Made by a program: the position numbers and the translations under genes. This document shows positions 32,390 through 44,779 of a stretch of 64,000 nucleotides of DNA, in pieces. This stretch comes from Diphasiastrum complanatum (lineage: Eukaryota; Streptophyta; Lycopodiopsida; Lycopodiales; Lycopodiaceae). The notes under the pieces were generated by a model. It ran no database searches, had not been told where the DNA came from, and saw only the letters and a list, made by a program, of their open reading frames with translations. The stretch spans positions 42,528,901 through 42,592,900 of the forward strand of contig CM055096.1 in assembly GCA_029204225.1 (NCBI GenBank), read 5' to 3'. Numbering within the stretch: position 1 is the first letter of the stretch; every line of letters begins with the position of its first letter.

Positions 32390-35295
32390 ATATGACAACG
32401 GATGCCCTTTCCAGCTTACTAGATACTCTTGAAGGAGATCATTACTAGAATTTTTCATAGAGAAGATGTCTTCATCTGGTTCACATTTCTTGGAGCACAC
32501 CCCTTCGATCTAGGATTCTGTTTGGCCCATAACCTGTGGTGTCTTTCTCCTCAAGAGACACTAGACCTTCCACCAGGCTATCGCCATCGTGCAAACATTT
32601 CTTCAGTTTGCTAACATGGAATACTAGATGCACCTTGCATCCCACAGGTAGCTCTAGCTTGTAAGCTACTTGGCTCACCTTCTTAATAATCAACCATGGT
32701 CCACAATACCTAGGAGATAACTTGGTGCACTTTCCTGTGCATAGCACCTTCGACTTCGAAGGGACTAGTAAATACACTCAATCTCCATTCTCAAATTTCC
32801 GATAGGTACAGTTCTCACGAGCATAACTATCTGCCCTAGCTACAGCTTTGGACAAGTTATCTCGTGCCAACTCTAGCTTCTACTGCATTTGAGCCAAAAA
32901 CTCTACAACACTAGGTACCCTATGCGGAATCCCTATGATTGCAGGACTCAGTGGCCTGAAACCATAATTGAGCTCAAATGGACTCAATCCAGTGGACGCA
33001 TGTCTCTTATCATTGTACGCGAACTCCAATAGTGGTAAATGCTTTACCCAGTCTGTTTGCGTACTACTCACGTATGCCCTAAGCATATCTTCCAAGATCT
33101 GATTCACTCGCTCTGTCTGACCATCTGTCTGAGGATGCTCAGAGCTATTCATCCGCAACTGTGTTCCCAGCTTGGCGAACACCTCAATCCAAAAATTTCC
33201 CGTAAACTTGGGATCCCTGTCAGAAACTATGGACTTCGGAAGACCATGTAACTTGACAATATTCTGAATGGTCGTTGTGATGAAATGAGCCATCTTGGAA
33301 AATCTGTCTACCACTACCATAACGGAATTAAATCCATTGTGGGTCTTGGGTAGCCCAACAATAAAATCCATAAAGATGCTTTCCCACCTTCCTGTAGGTA
33401 TCTCAAGTGGATGTAGCAAGCCCGGAGGACTTACTCTCTTGGCCTTGTTCACCTGACAAGTCGTGCAACGTTGGATGTACTCTCTTACATCCCGCTGCAA
33501 TCGTGGCCATAAATAATGCCTTCTCAAAAGCTCACTGGTCTTATCAATACCAGGGTGCCCTGCGCAGGGACTATCATGGCATTCATGAAGTATCTTACGA
33601 CGAAGATCCTTCACGTTTGGCACAAAAACTCTTCCATTTATCAATAACATACCATCCTTCACGGTGTACGTTAGATATGTACTGGTGTGTGCCTCTACGG
33701 AAGCGACAGCCTCGACTAACTCTTCCGTTTGGTTGACTAACTTGCGCGCATTAGGCCACACACACGCTGACAATGTGGGCCCTTTTCTTGAGCTTTCTTA
33801 ATCTCCTCCATGTGAGACCACTGTCAACCACACTAAAGCTCATTTGATGTAGTACACGCGATAGTGCATCAGTGACCACATTTTCCTTCCCTCTTCGGAA
33901 GCGAATTTCCAAATGAAATTCTTGCATCAGCTCGGCCCACCAAGCTTGGCAGCCTTTCAAATCTGGCTGAGTGCAAAAATACCTTAAAGTATGATGATCT
34001 GTATACACATAAAACTCGGCGCCATATAAATAATGTCTCCACACCTTGAGCTCATGTATAATCGCATACAGCTCTTGCTCGTGTGTAGCATATCTCTGTT
34101 GAGCTGATGTCAACTTCTTACTCTCAAGGCTACTAGTCTATCCTCTTGGCTCACATTGCACATACGGCAATGCCACTTGCATCCGTCGCTAGGTCAAAAG
34201 GTTTCTGGGTATCCACAATCTTGAGGACTGGAGCTGTGGCCACAGACTCCTTCAAGTTCTCAAAACGTTGCTGAGCTTCAGCATCCCATCGAACCACAGT
34301 GTTGTTTTTCCTTGACTGGTCCGTTAAAGGAGCCTAAAAAACCGCCGGTAGAACTTACAAAAGCCTAAGAAAGATTGTAATTGGCGTATATTGGCAGGCC
34401 TCGGCCACTTCTTAACCACAACCACCTTGGCTGGATCAACCGAAATACCCTCAACTGTCACTATGTGACCCAAATACTCGACACGAGTCTTACACAACTC
34501 TGTCTTCTGAGCATTGGTATACAAGACAGAAGCTTGTAACTTGCCCAATGAGGTCTTGAGATGAACCTCATGCTCCTCAACCGCTTTAATAAAAACTAAT
34601 ATATCGTCAATAAAATTGATGACAAACTTGCCCATATAGTCTCGCAAGACATCGTTCATGAGTATCATGAACGTGGCTGGGGCATTGGTTAACCCAAATG
34701 GCATAACCAAAAACTCATAATGACCGAAACGGGTTCGGAAGGCCGTCTTCTGGATGTTTTCATCTCGAATCCGTATTTGATGGTATCCACTTTTGAGATC
34801 TATCTTACTGAAAATGGTTGCACCTTGCAACACATCCAGTAGATCATCAATCCTGGGCATCAGATACTTGTAATCTACACACATCCGGAAACTACCATCT
34901 TTTTTCTTAACAAGTAAAATAGGAGAGGCAAAAGGTGAATAACTTGGACGGATGTATCCCAGCTTGAGATACTCCTCCAACATTTTTCTGACTTCCTCTT
35001 CCTCTTTTAGGCTCATCCTATAAGGAGGCCTACATCCCGGACTTGCCCCTGGAACGAGCTCAATACGATGATCAACGTTCTGACTAGGCGGCAATCCCTC
35101 TGGCATATTACTAATTAGCACGTGTTTCAACTGAGTGCGGATGGACTTCTCTAGCTCACTTGCTGGGTCACATCTAGGTCGTAATGAACATACACGTGCA
35201 CTAGGGGATGCAAAAGTAAATGAAGCTTCTTGTGGTTTATTAGTGAGTGTGCTTATCTGATTATTACACATAAGAATCAAAACTGGAATCAACAT
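32390..35295 (-). pseudogene. Ty3/gypsy chromovirus pol (RT-RNaseH-IN-chromodomain), lightly decayed
   Basis: Minus-strand order: RT 35295-34324 (K-K-K-D-G-S-F-R-M-C-V-D-Y, S-G-Y-H-Q-I-R-I, M-P-F-G-L-T-N-A-P, catalytic F-I-D-D-I-L, F-L-G-F-C-K-F-Y-R-R-F), RNase H about 34230-33751 (A-T-D-A-S-G, E-Q-E-L-Y-A-I, Y-T-D-H-H-T-L, T-D-A-L-S-R), integrase 33773-32880 (H-x-x-x-x-A-G-H-P-G, C-x-x-C, M-D-F-I-V-G-L, S-D-R-D-P-K-F, Q-T-D-G-Q-T-E-R), GPY/F-like and chromodomain 32777-32390 (G-P-W-L-I-I-K-K, F-H-V-S-K-L-K, I-L-D-R-R, Y-L-V-S-W-K-G-H-P-L). Short deletions remove about 12 residues in RT before P-R-I-D-D and part of the integrase core around H-F-I. Gag, protease and 5' LTR were not recognised upstream of 35300. 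Confidence 0.93.
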
Positions 35296-35299
35296 TCAC

Positions 35300-36103
35300 A
35301 TAACAAAACCACAAATACTGAATCTCCATTGTCTTTATAGATGAGGGCAAGGATGAGGAAATTTTGGATGACTTGTTGGTAAGTGATGATGAGGACACTT
35401 GTGGTGTCATGACTATTTCGGTGCGGAAGCTTGTTCCAGAGGCACCAATCTAACATCTTGAGTATCCGCAATGCCTCTTACTCTAATGTTGAGTGCTTTT
35501 TGCTCCCTAGATTTCTCTTCAGAGAGAGTAGCTGAAATAACCGAAGAAATAGGGGCGAATGGTACTACCTTTTTGGCGAATTGTCACCCAGAGTTTCCCC
35601 TTTTTGTTTTTCGATTTTGTCCTCCAATTCTTTGAGTTTGTGCATGTTCTTTGTGCGATGGTTCAGGTGTAGCAAGAAGAGGCTGGGATTTGAGTTCTTG
35701 CTTCAGCATAGAGGCTTGGGCTAAAATTATTATAATATTTTTTTATAGAAAAGGGCCTTTGACAGTCGTGGGAGGAGCTATCAAAGATAGGGTCGTTTCC
35801 CAACGAGGCTAATGGCCCAATTCGTTTTTTTTTTCCTTTTTTTTAGAGAAAAGTAAACCCTTGCAGATTTCTTTGTGTCCTGGTTTGAACGAGATGGAAC
35901 TTCAGAGGCCTCTACAAAAGTTTTTTTTTTTTTTTTGACAACAAACCCTTGCAGATTTCTCTGTGTCCTAGTCTTAGTGAGACTAAGATGGAAAGAGAAG
36001 GAATGGTATACGTAGGAGAATGGAGAGCACAGTTTGGGATGCGGGCTCCTGGAGTGCGATAGTGAGGGAAAAGAGGAGGGAGCGGAGCAGGTAACCGGGG
36101 GTG

Positions 36104-36105
<2 letters not shown>
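35300..36105. other. No recognisable gene
   Basis: Sequence between the chromovirus RT and the GA tract. A long minus-strand frame here (36395-35781) is Leu/Ser-rich only because of the GA repeat and is not accepted as a gene. The expected protease/gag of the chromovirus was not recognised. Confidence 0.4.

Positions 36106-36172
<67 letters not shown>
36106..36172. repeat. (GA)33 microsatellite
   Basis: Uninterrupted GA dinucleotide tract of about 67 bp inside a wider purine-rich region (about 36035-36550) rich in GGAGGTGAAG-like words. Confidence 0.97.
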
Positions 36173-36173
<1 letters not shown>

Positions 36174-36599
36174 AGGCAGGGAGGTGCGAGCAGAGAGGTG
36201 GAGCGTAGGGAGGCAGGGAGGTGAAGTGATGAAGGAGGTGAAGGAGGTGGAGCGAGCAGGGAGGAGGAAGGGAAGGCAGCGAGAGAAGAGGGGGAGCGGA
36301 GCAACAAAGAGAGGGAAGGAAGCGAGAGAGAGCAGGGGAGGGAGGTGATCAAAGGAGAGGGGGGAGCAGCCGCGTACAGCAGCAGCAGCGTGCAACAGAT
36401 GGGAAGGGGGAGCGAGCTAACAAGAGAGGGAGTGGAGTTGTAGGCACCGAGCAGGAGAGGTGAAGGAGGTGGAGCGCAGGGAGGCAGGGAGGTGAAGCGA
36501 GCAGGGGAGAGGGGGAAGCAGGGAAGGGAGGTGAAGGGGTGAGTGGATGAAGGTGAGGGGTGAGATTTGTGGCTCAGAAACGCCCTTCTAAAGTACGAT

Positions 36600-36809
36600 G
36601 GAAACTCGAAATTGCTGCTTCGTTGATTTTCGTCTCAGCTATGGAGCTGTAAGTGCGGTTACTGGAGTAACGATGGAGCTACACTAGTGTAGCGACCCAC
36701 CAACAGAGTTCCAGCACGGATGACAGGTTCGTCCGCTGAGCTGGAATGGTAACAAGGGTGGGGACTTTATGGCAAGTAAAGCAGTGATTCAGAGGAGCAA
36801 GCAACCATT

Positions 36810-36899
<90 letters not shown>

Positions 36900-36968
36900 A
36901 GTTGTCAAGTATGTAGTGACGAATTCTGAGGGTTTTGTGAGCTTTTGTGAAACATTTGGTATCAGAGC
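36600..36968 (+). mobile_element. LTR remnant and primer-binding site of a Ty3/gypsy element
   Basis: TGGTATCAGAGC lies at 36957-36968, directly after a sequence ending GAAACAT. The preceding LTR-like region includes the GA tract. Its TG start was not fixed, so 36600 is a guess. The gag frame follows at 37495. Confidence 0.6.
36813..36897. repeat. (GA)42 microsatellite in an LTR
   Basis: Uninterrupted GA tract of about 85 bp ending 60 bp before a retrotransposon primer-binding site (36957). It therefore lies in the R/U5 part of the LTR. Confidence 0.97.
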
Positions 36969-37494
36969 AGTTCCTTTCGAGACTTTGTGTGGGATTTGGC
37001 ATCTTTAATTAGAATTTGGTGCAATCTTGAGAGCGAGCGCCCTATTGTAGGTGATCTGTTGGCAGATTCAGCGCCCATAAGATAGTAGATTGAAGCCCTA
37101 TGGTGGATTGCATCTTCTGGCAGCCTTTGGACATCTTCTACCACTTGGCTCAATTATTCTTTGTGCTTTTGTGAAAATCCAGCCCACACTTTTTGTGGTA
37201 GTTCGCTGGTAGGGTAGGGCTTTTCGCCTTTCAATTCGGTGATCATCCCTTGCTTTTTGCCTATTGTTTGTTTGCAAATCCTAGTTTACTGATTTTTGGA
37301 GAAGAAGAGTTTGTGTAGTTAGAACTTGGTTGTAGGAGGTCTATTCTATCCAGTTCTTCTAAGAATTCAGGTAATCTATCTGTATAGTGATTTTAGGTTT
37401 TGAGAGCTTGTTCTTGCTTTGTTTCAAGAACTTTAGATGTTTGATTTTGCATAATTTTTGTGCACTGCTTTGCTTCTGATACCTATTCATTTGA

Positions 37495-37860
37495 TATGGC
37501 ATCCGCAAGCAACACCAGTCAAGATTCAAAGAGATTAGATGCAATATGTTCCAAGGTGGATGCTACTGAAGCCATTCTTAAGCCGATTTTGGAGCAACTC
37601 AAAGGTAAAGGGGCTAGTGTCCCTGAGAGAGTCAGTGGTATGGCTATGGAAGTAGAAAAGGACATTGTCAATGGGCCATGAAGCTGAGTTGGGGTTTCGA
37701 AAGAGGAGCCTCCCAAATTCACTGGAGCAGTATCTATGAGGACCACAAATGTCGTTGAGAATTGGTTGCAAAAATGCAAGAAAGCATTCCAGATGTGTGG
37801 CATAGACGATGAAATTGAGATGATTGTTGAAGCCACATATCGTTTTCAAGAGTAAGCACA
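37495..37860 (+). pseudogene. Ty3/gypsy gag N-terminal fragment
   Basis: From ATG 37495 the frame reads M-A-S-A-S-N-T-S-Q, then a helical segment (L-D-A-I-C-S-K-V-D). After two stops near 37680 it continues with P-P-K-F-T-G-A-V and V-V-E-N-W-L-Q-K-C-K-K-A-F, the conserved start of the retrotransposon gag (PF03732-type) domain. It stops near 37855 at a junction with unrelated sequence. It belongs to the PBS/LTR at 36957. Confidence 0.7.
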
Positions 37861-37899
37861 AAGGTGGTGATCCTCATCCAAATCGTACCAAAATTTGCG

Positions 37900-38830
37900 G
37901 TCATTCTCACGGTCATATATGATACTTCATATGACTTTAACTAAATGAATTCCCATTAAAGAAATTTATTATGGAATTGCTCCATAACGGGTATTATGCA
38001 AATCTTCTCAAGATCCCAAAGAAATCCAGATTACATAAACTTAGATGTCCATTCCTCTCCCTCCCATAGATTTTTCGTCCCCCAAAAACTTCGTCAGCTA
38101 AGGTAAAAGAAATTTCCTTAGACACATAGTAGATGATAAGCCGTTTTTCCTTTTCATTTACTGGCTTTAGCATTACTCCGTTAAAGTCGACTAAGTTTAT
38201 TGCAACTAATTAAAAAAAAAAAAACTGAAAATAATTCGGATTCCGGTAATTCTTTTACCGTGTTCAATAAAAATCCATGTGTCAAATAAAGAGCGACCTC
38301 CTTTTAGTCCCCACTCTTACTTCATAATATGAAGAGTCACTCATCACTTCATTGTATTTTCAATCAATCCTCTAATAACAAGCAGGTGTGAATTTATGAT
38401 TCGTCAACCATAAGTGCTGAGAATCTCATGATTTGTCAATCATAATTCACCAGATATTCAAGTCGCACAAATTATTAGAGAATATTGGAGAGTATATCCA
38501 AAGCACATTCGAAAAAACTAAAGAATTATTCAAAAGTCTTTCCTCTAGGAAAGTTCTGGACTTCACAATTAATCCTTAATACTAGGTTCTTGTCCCGAAA
38601 TCTGAGTTATCTAAATGTTGTATTTCAACTGGTTGTCATGAGAGAGGAAACATACCAAACAACACAGTTTTGATATTCATCCTCTTCAACCACATAGACC
38701 TTTAGGCTTATGTCTAGAGTCAAATCTAGATAAACAGAATTTTGCCGAGTTTCAATGTAATTCATGTTGGGGATAATTGATGACGCAGCGGAATGTCTGA
38801 ACAGTTCTCCCCAAGAAAAAAACAATAATT
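37900..38830. mobile_element. Non-coding LTR-element interior (LARD-like), diverged copy
   Basis: The words ACTTTAACTAAATGAATTC, TTTACTGGCTTTAGCATTAC, TCCGTTAAAGT and CGGATTCCGG recur in similar order at about 52160-52690 (TTCAACTAAATGAATTC, CTTACTGGCTTGAGAATTAT, TCGTTAAAGT, TGGATTCGGG). No coding frames. I infer that both are interiors of one non-autonomous retroelement family. Confidence 0.45.
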
Positions 38831-38839
38831 ACACTTAAT

Positions 38840-40840
38840 ATAAGAACAATCTTTTGATGTTCAATCAAATCGCTAGGTAATTATATCATTCGTTTAACTT
38901 AGTAGAATATCGTACGTAGGTGTCAACGACAACCATGAAGAGCGCAAATACTTTAGGTGTCTGTGACAGCCATGCATTCTTCGATTGATATTCTACATTA
39001 ATCTAGGGAATACGAATATTTCTGATTTACAGAGAAGGAACACGAGAGCATTTGGCATTGCGTTAAGGCTCTCTTGCCCTTAGCAATCTTTTGCAAGAAA
39101 GTAGTTGCCACCTCTTGCCCTAACTCGGGATTGGGGATTTGTAGCAAAGGAACCATTTCTGATGGTTCGCGCTCTTAAGAAACCATCCAACAAAATTTGC
39201 AGCTCGCTTCTAACTGCCGCTACAGATGCGCCTAACAAAATAGGATTGTTGGACTCCTTTCTACAGCACACACCTTACAGGTTAGAGATCTTGTTGCTCT
39301 GAAGTCACAAGCAGGTTCAGTAGGAGAAAAGGGCATGATTGCCTTACCTCCCATTCGCATTCTAGAAGCTATTAAGAAATCTATTGAGCTAGCTCCAAAC
39401 TGGGATAGGATCAAGCTAAGATTCAAATTTTGACAACAATGAAGGCGCCTTGCAATTATTTCCTAGCTTGCAGACACACCACTACAGATTTCAAACAAGC
39501 ATATCAGCTAGTATCAGGATTTCCAGCCAAGGAATCAAACACGGAGGAAGAGGGAAATCTCTGAGATCTCATTTGCAACTCTTCACTCCTTTGCTATACA
39601 AGCACTGTCAACAGTGTAGTCCCATAAAGAATGCTTGTATGTAGTCTACAATGCCTCCTTTGATTATTTACATATTCAATTCCCGGACCATGTCTTACTA
39701 CATGCCATCATCTTTCAGAAATCCCTCAGATGCTTATGCTACTTTCACCCTAAAAGCATTTCTGAAGCCTTTCCTTAGCATGCACTGGCTACTCCAGATA
39801 ATTGATTTCTAACCATGCTTTCCAATAGGCTTATCAGATGTAGGTGAAAATCAGGATTACTATCTCATTGGGAGACTGGGAGTAGCAGCTTTCACAAAAC
39901 CCAGCAGTTGGTTAAACACTCAGCTACCATAGCTAATGATGCTAGAGGGTGAGTTCCACCAGTATATATAGTTTTGGTGACCTATGCATGTGCTCATGCA
40001 ATCCAGATACACTTAAATTACAAACATCATGCATACAACTGTCACAGGCCATGCACTTATCCACATGTCTCTCAAAGGAGTTTGAGTCCTCACATTTTAA
40101 TTAAGTACCCATGGGTCCTGTAAGGTCCTACTTAACAGTATGTCATCGAAGGTCTCACTATCGTACGTAAGGACACCTTACGGTCCTTTTGACTGGGTAA
40201 GGACGTAACAGTTATCACCTACAAGCATAGGTTCCATAATTTTGATAGATCACATCATAGATCATAGCTGATCATAGTACTAAGTACTAAAGAGAAACTA
40301 GGCATTAGTTATCAAAGCCAAGACTCAGGTTTGAAGAGCATAACATGTCAGTGCTAGAGATTCAAGAATCAGACATGGCCTGTTGCCAAGAGGTGAGCAA
40401 TATCCTTTTGATGATTGTACCTGTTTGTATTGACTGATATATTTGCCTGATTTCTTTTCTTTCATTAGGCATGGAGGTTTATCACTTGCATGATAACAAT
40501 GGGAACCATGGTGATTTTTTCCTGTTGCTAATATTTTCAGATCTGTTTTGCTTATGGGCTACTGTGTCAACTATCTACAGTGGTGAAATGCATATCAAAG
40601 CTGAAGAGGCATTTTGTCTTCCTATGTATAGCCTTTTAGATCTTTTTTCTCTAACCTTGATGATGTACGCCCTTGAAGTGCACTTCCTGATTAAAATGCA
40701 CAGAAGTCTATTATTTAGTTGGCATTTGTTTTCTTCAGGTTCTAATGGTGATGACAACCATTTTTTATGAAAGCTGTTAAACTTGTGCTATAACTCAGAC
40801 CAGATTAGCTTTTACAGTGCCAACTTGTAGTATGTCCTAA
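38840..40840. other. No recognisable gene
   Basis: Several short frames exist (for example 39105-39302 and 40471-40770 on the plus strand), but none shows a known domain, and no splice or codon evidence links them. Confidence 0.4.
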
Positions 40841-40841
40841 G

Positions 40842-41819
40842 CATAGTTGCACTGCAATTCTGAAACGCGTTTCAGAATCGCGTTCAGAAACGCGTTTCGG
40901 AAATTTTTGAAAAAATTCCAGAAACGTTTTTTTTTAAAAAAAAATTTGAGTTTTTTTTTTTGGGCAGTATGGGTATCAGATGAAAGCTCTAATTAAGAGC
41001 ATAATTACTGTGTAATTTGCCGACTGTTTCGGGTGCAGGATGGTCCAGTTCAGGTGCATTAATCCATGTTGGGTTCTGTCAAGGATAAAAATTCAAAACT
41101 AACCTCTAGCACATAGAATCAATGAACCGTTAACGGTTCAGTACGGTTCTGAGAACCATACTGTGAACCGTACAGTTCACAATCTTTTTTTGGGCAGAAC
41201 CGTATAAATCGTGAAATAATTAATTAATTAATTAATTTTTTTTTTCCCCCACCCCTAAAACGAGCTATGAGGGGTTTTGGGGGGAAAATTAAAATAAATA
41301 ATTAATTAATTGATTTTTAGATGAACCGTACCACGGTTCAAGGAACCGTGGTACGGTTCCTTCCACGGTTCCCAGGACGCACGGTTCTGGGAACCGTGGG
41401 TTCTATGCTCTAGCATGTCTATTACGATCACAGATGGTCCAGTAAGTGTGTTTTCGCTTAGGGAGTGGAAGGCCAAGTCATGAAGAGGCCTTACCATCGG
41501 GGGGCGTGCCCCCCAAACTCCCCACCGGGGGGCTACCGCCCCCCGAACCCCTTGAGCATTTATTGAAAACCAGAGCAAATAACAACCAAATAGCTATTGA
41601 AAATAAGATCTGTTTGTGCCCCATCTACCGCACTTCTGAGAGGCAAAACGCTCGTTTGACCATTGATCCCCTAAAAACTTTTCAGCCATAAGCTATTTTT
41701 CCATTTTTTTTTTTTTATTTTAATTTTTTTTTTTTGCGATTCTGGGAGGAGAAACGCGTTTCTCAGAAACGCGGTTTCCGAACCGTCTCCTCCCAGAAAC
41801 GCGATTCTGTGCAACTATG
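40842..41819. mobile_element. hAT-like element B2 with perfect 8-bp TSD
   Basis: The 978-bp element is flanked by identical GTCCTAAG copies (40834-40841 and 41820-41827). It has 11-bp perfect terminal inverted repeats CATAGTTGCAC. The subterminal parts are built of GAAACGCGTTTC-type palindromes. The interior has GC-rich inverted stretches (about 41490-41545, GGGGGGCTACCGCCCCCC-like). A smaller element (A3) is nested inside. No transposase frame. The 8-bp duplication points to the hAT superfamily. Confidence 0.88.
41112..41407. mobile_element. Small palindromic element A3 nested in B2, perfect 8-bp TSD
   Basis: The 296-bp element is bounded by identical CTCTAGCA copies (41104-41111 and 41408-41415). 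Terminal repeats are CATAGAA / TTCTATG. It shares the GAACCGT/ACGGTTC palindromes, the CCCAGGACxCACGGTTCTG end and the TAATTAATTAA core with A1 and A2, but it lacks their TCTGTGAAA expansion. Non-coding. Confidence 0.9.
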
Positions 41820-41827
41820 GTCCTAAG

Positions 41828-42976
41828 ATTCATTTGATAGAAAGCCTTCAATATATACTTCGATGGCCAATAGCAATCATAATTAGTAAACACATCTTGG
41901 TTTCCAACATGGGATCAGAGGATAGCAATCTACCCAACTGAGCCAGCCCTCTTAGATTTATACGTAGTAATAAAAGGGCCATCTCAATTACAAAGATTTC
42001 TACATCAAAAAATTGTACATGAAAAGGATCCTAATAGAACAAGATGTATGGGAAGTTGTGGATGTTTAAACCACTGCAAGATGTTGACAAATCTTGAAAT
42101 AAGAGATAAAAAATAATGAGAGACTGGCCATAATCATGCACACAAGATGCGACACTTAGCCAATTTTCTGAGATTTTCTGTGTAGCATCTAGGCATAAAC
42201 AACAATTTTCAGCGACATTCAATACATCTGTCAGGAATTGATGTGGCATTGAAAAATCTACTTGCATAAATAATCCACGGGAAAAAACTCGAGAATTTTG
42301 ACAATATTTTGAGAGGAAATGTTTCTATGTGGATTATCCACAGATTTGATTGTGGTGGGAAATTTTTGTTGACAACCATCTACATTTAGTGCGTGAATTG
42401 TCCATGCAAAATTCAATTATAACAGAAATTTTAATTGGCATCATGGAGGGTGAAGCAGGTTTTTGATATGTGCAGATAATTCACACGTCCAAAATCCTCT
42501 ATGGGTTATCCGCGAGTGGACAATCTAGACTGTACCAAAGTGTTATCCTATCAAGACTAATTAATCTTGAGCATTGGTATTGTTGTACTTTATTTATATG
42601 TTGTGTTTTATAATAATATATATATTTAGCTATTCACTGCAGTACACTTGAAAAACAATTTTGTACTCATTTGCTGATTATTGATTATATATTCATTCAT
42701 TAGAATTTAGATCTAAGTTTTTATGTGAATAGGCATAACAAGTGATGCTATCAGAATACTTTACTTTTTCAGGGTGCCACTGTTATTGATCCTGTCAGTT
42801 TCCTCTTGCATGAAATCAATCTAGTCAAGTCTTGGAACACTCTCACATAGGTTCTTTGACATACCTCACCTGGCACATGTTTGCACGTTTTCCACCCCAC
42901 AGGAATTGGAGGTACTATGCACATGCCTGGAATCGTCCACTCCATTCATAACGACATAATCAATTGTGACTACATA

Positions 42977-42980
<4 letters not shown>
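41828..42980. other. No recognisable gene
   Basis: AT-rich sequence. No domains, LTRs or RNA genes were recognised on either strand. Confidence 0.4.
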
Positions 42981-43032
<52 letters not shown>

Positions 43033-43042
43033 CCCCCCCCCC
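42981..43042. repeat. (TC)25 followed by a C-run
   Basis: A 50-bp TC dinucleotide tract runs directly into 12 further cytosines. It is a simple sequence repeat with no coding meaning. Confidence 0.97.
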
Positions 43043-43049
43043 ACTTTGG

Positions 43050-44770
43050 CCCAAGAAAATTGTGGCAATGTTATTGTCGTAATATGCCATGTGGGATTGC
43101 CCTGCCTAACAATATTTTGGAAGGAGATTCTCTTAACTTGTTATCGTATGTAATGCATGGCTGCTGGAAGTATAATAATAGATTTCAAGAAAACAACAAA
43201 ACTGAAGTGCCTCCCCATAAAGGACAACGAAGGGAAAAAAAGCAAGCAAAAAAGTTGATGACATTATTTGACTTCTGAGTGTAATGTCAAACAGCACGTA
43301 AGTCGCGAAAGTAGTTTTAAGTTGACAAAGTATGGTGAAACTGAATTTAACATGTTGAAAAAAAGAGACATAATCTAGGCATCCGTTAAAATTTTTCTTT
43401 TTAGTTTTTTTTTTTTTGTAAAAGTTAGTATCTAGAGTGTTTGATAAACACACTATTAAATCAAATAAGAAATTTATTTCATAGAAAAAGAAAAACATGC
43501 AAATGGAAAAAATCGTGAAATTAATTTTTTACACTCAAAACTTTGTGATCATGTTTTTTTTTTGAAATAGGTATATTATTATATTGAAACTCTTAAGTGT
43601 AATATGAAGGTTTTATTTTTATTTTTGAGGTAATTATGTTTTTGAATATTTTGTTTTTTTAGAAAATTTGGAATTAAATTATTTGTTATAGTGGTTAAAG
43701 GTATTAAAAAGTAGATTCATTTTTTGAAATTATAATGTATTTAAGAATACAAAGCAACTTTTTTTTATAGACTATAACGTTAAGAATTAATATAATCATA
43801 CATACTAAAAGTTTAAAATATGACTTGCAAATGTGATTTATCAAAATTTTTATACCTTTAAGAAACATGTCAAAGAAAAGTAGTTCTAACAAAAGTAGAT
43901 GCATAACAAATAACATTATAACATTTGTGGATTTTTCTATATTTGCCGACTCATTTAGCAAGATAGAAATATGTTTCATTCTCATTTTAATAAATTGTAC
44001 TAATTTACTATCTAATCTAACTATAACATGTTTTTTTCCTACATCTAATTACAACACATGCATTGGTTATATTGCTACCACTAGAAAGATCTGTTATCTC
44101 ATTTGGAAGGCGTGAAAGTAATCCAATCAAACAATTTATTGATTGTTGCGGCTTTTGATATGGACAAGCCATTGAATAGTTCATGCTATTTTTCAATTTT
44201 TTGTATTGTTTGGATGGAAAAGATTGCAAAAAGTCGTTTGGTTTGGCCAACTTTATTGTAGTGCAACATTGAGCACTTGCCAATGAGTAATAATCTATGA
44301 TTATGTAATCAAATTCATTGCAAAGTTTTGCTCCCCTTGCAGTCTTGATGTTTGGTTAGTACTAGGCAAAAGAGTAAATAAAACAAATTAGAAAGATGAA
44401 TTTTATAAAAATTAATCCAAAAATCATAATGTAAAGTGATATTTAAGTTGAGCATAAAGCATTTGGACGCAAGAAATAAAATCAATATGCAAATTTGAGA
44501 CTTAACCAAAAAACATTATCTATTTTAGCATTGTAGATTTCAATATTTTTTAAACATTGTTAGATTGCTAAATAAAGTAAATACAATAATTCTTCAAATA
44601 AGAGAAACTGTGCATTTCAAATGTCTTGCAAATGAACCATTATTTGTATATTCGAATGGAGAGACATTATTTAAATTGCAATTCATTTGAAAGTCGTAAG
44701 GTATGTTAGCTATATAGAGTGTATGATATTTTTTTAAAACTATGTACCTAATACCAAAATTCTCGTGTGT
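43050..44770. other. Very AT-rich gene-free stretch
   Basis: Many A/T homopolymers and no recognisable coding or transposon domain. It may be decayed intron or transposon sequence. Confidence 0.45.
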
Positions 44771-44779
44771 TGGGATAAA

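Noticed and set aside
35781-36395. 204-residue minus-strand Leu/Ser-rich frame and the 104-residue plus-strand Arg/Glu-rich frame
   Set aside because: Both are created by the GA dinucleotide tract. Composition and repeats explain them and no domain is present.
39105-39426. Frames with P-P-I-R-I-L-E-A-I-K-K-S-I-E-L-like residues around 39.1-39.4 kb
   Set aside because: Looks peptide-like over about 30 residues but could not be linked to a family, a start or splice sites.
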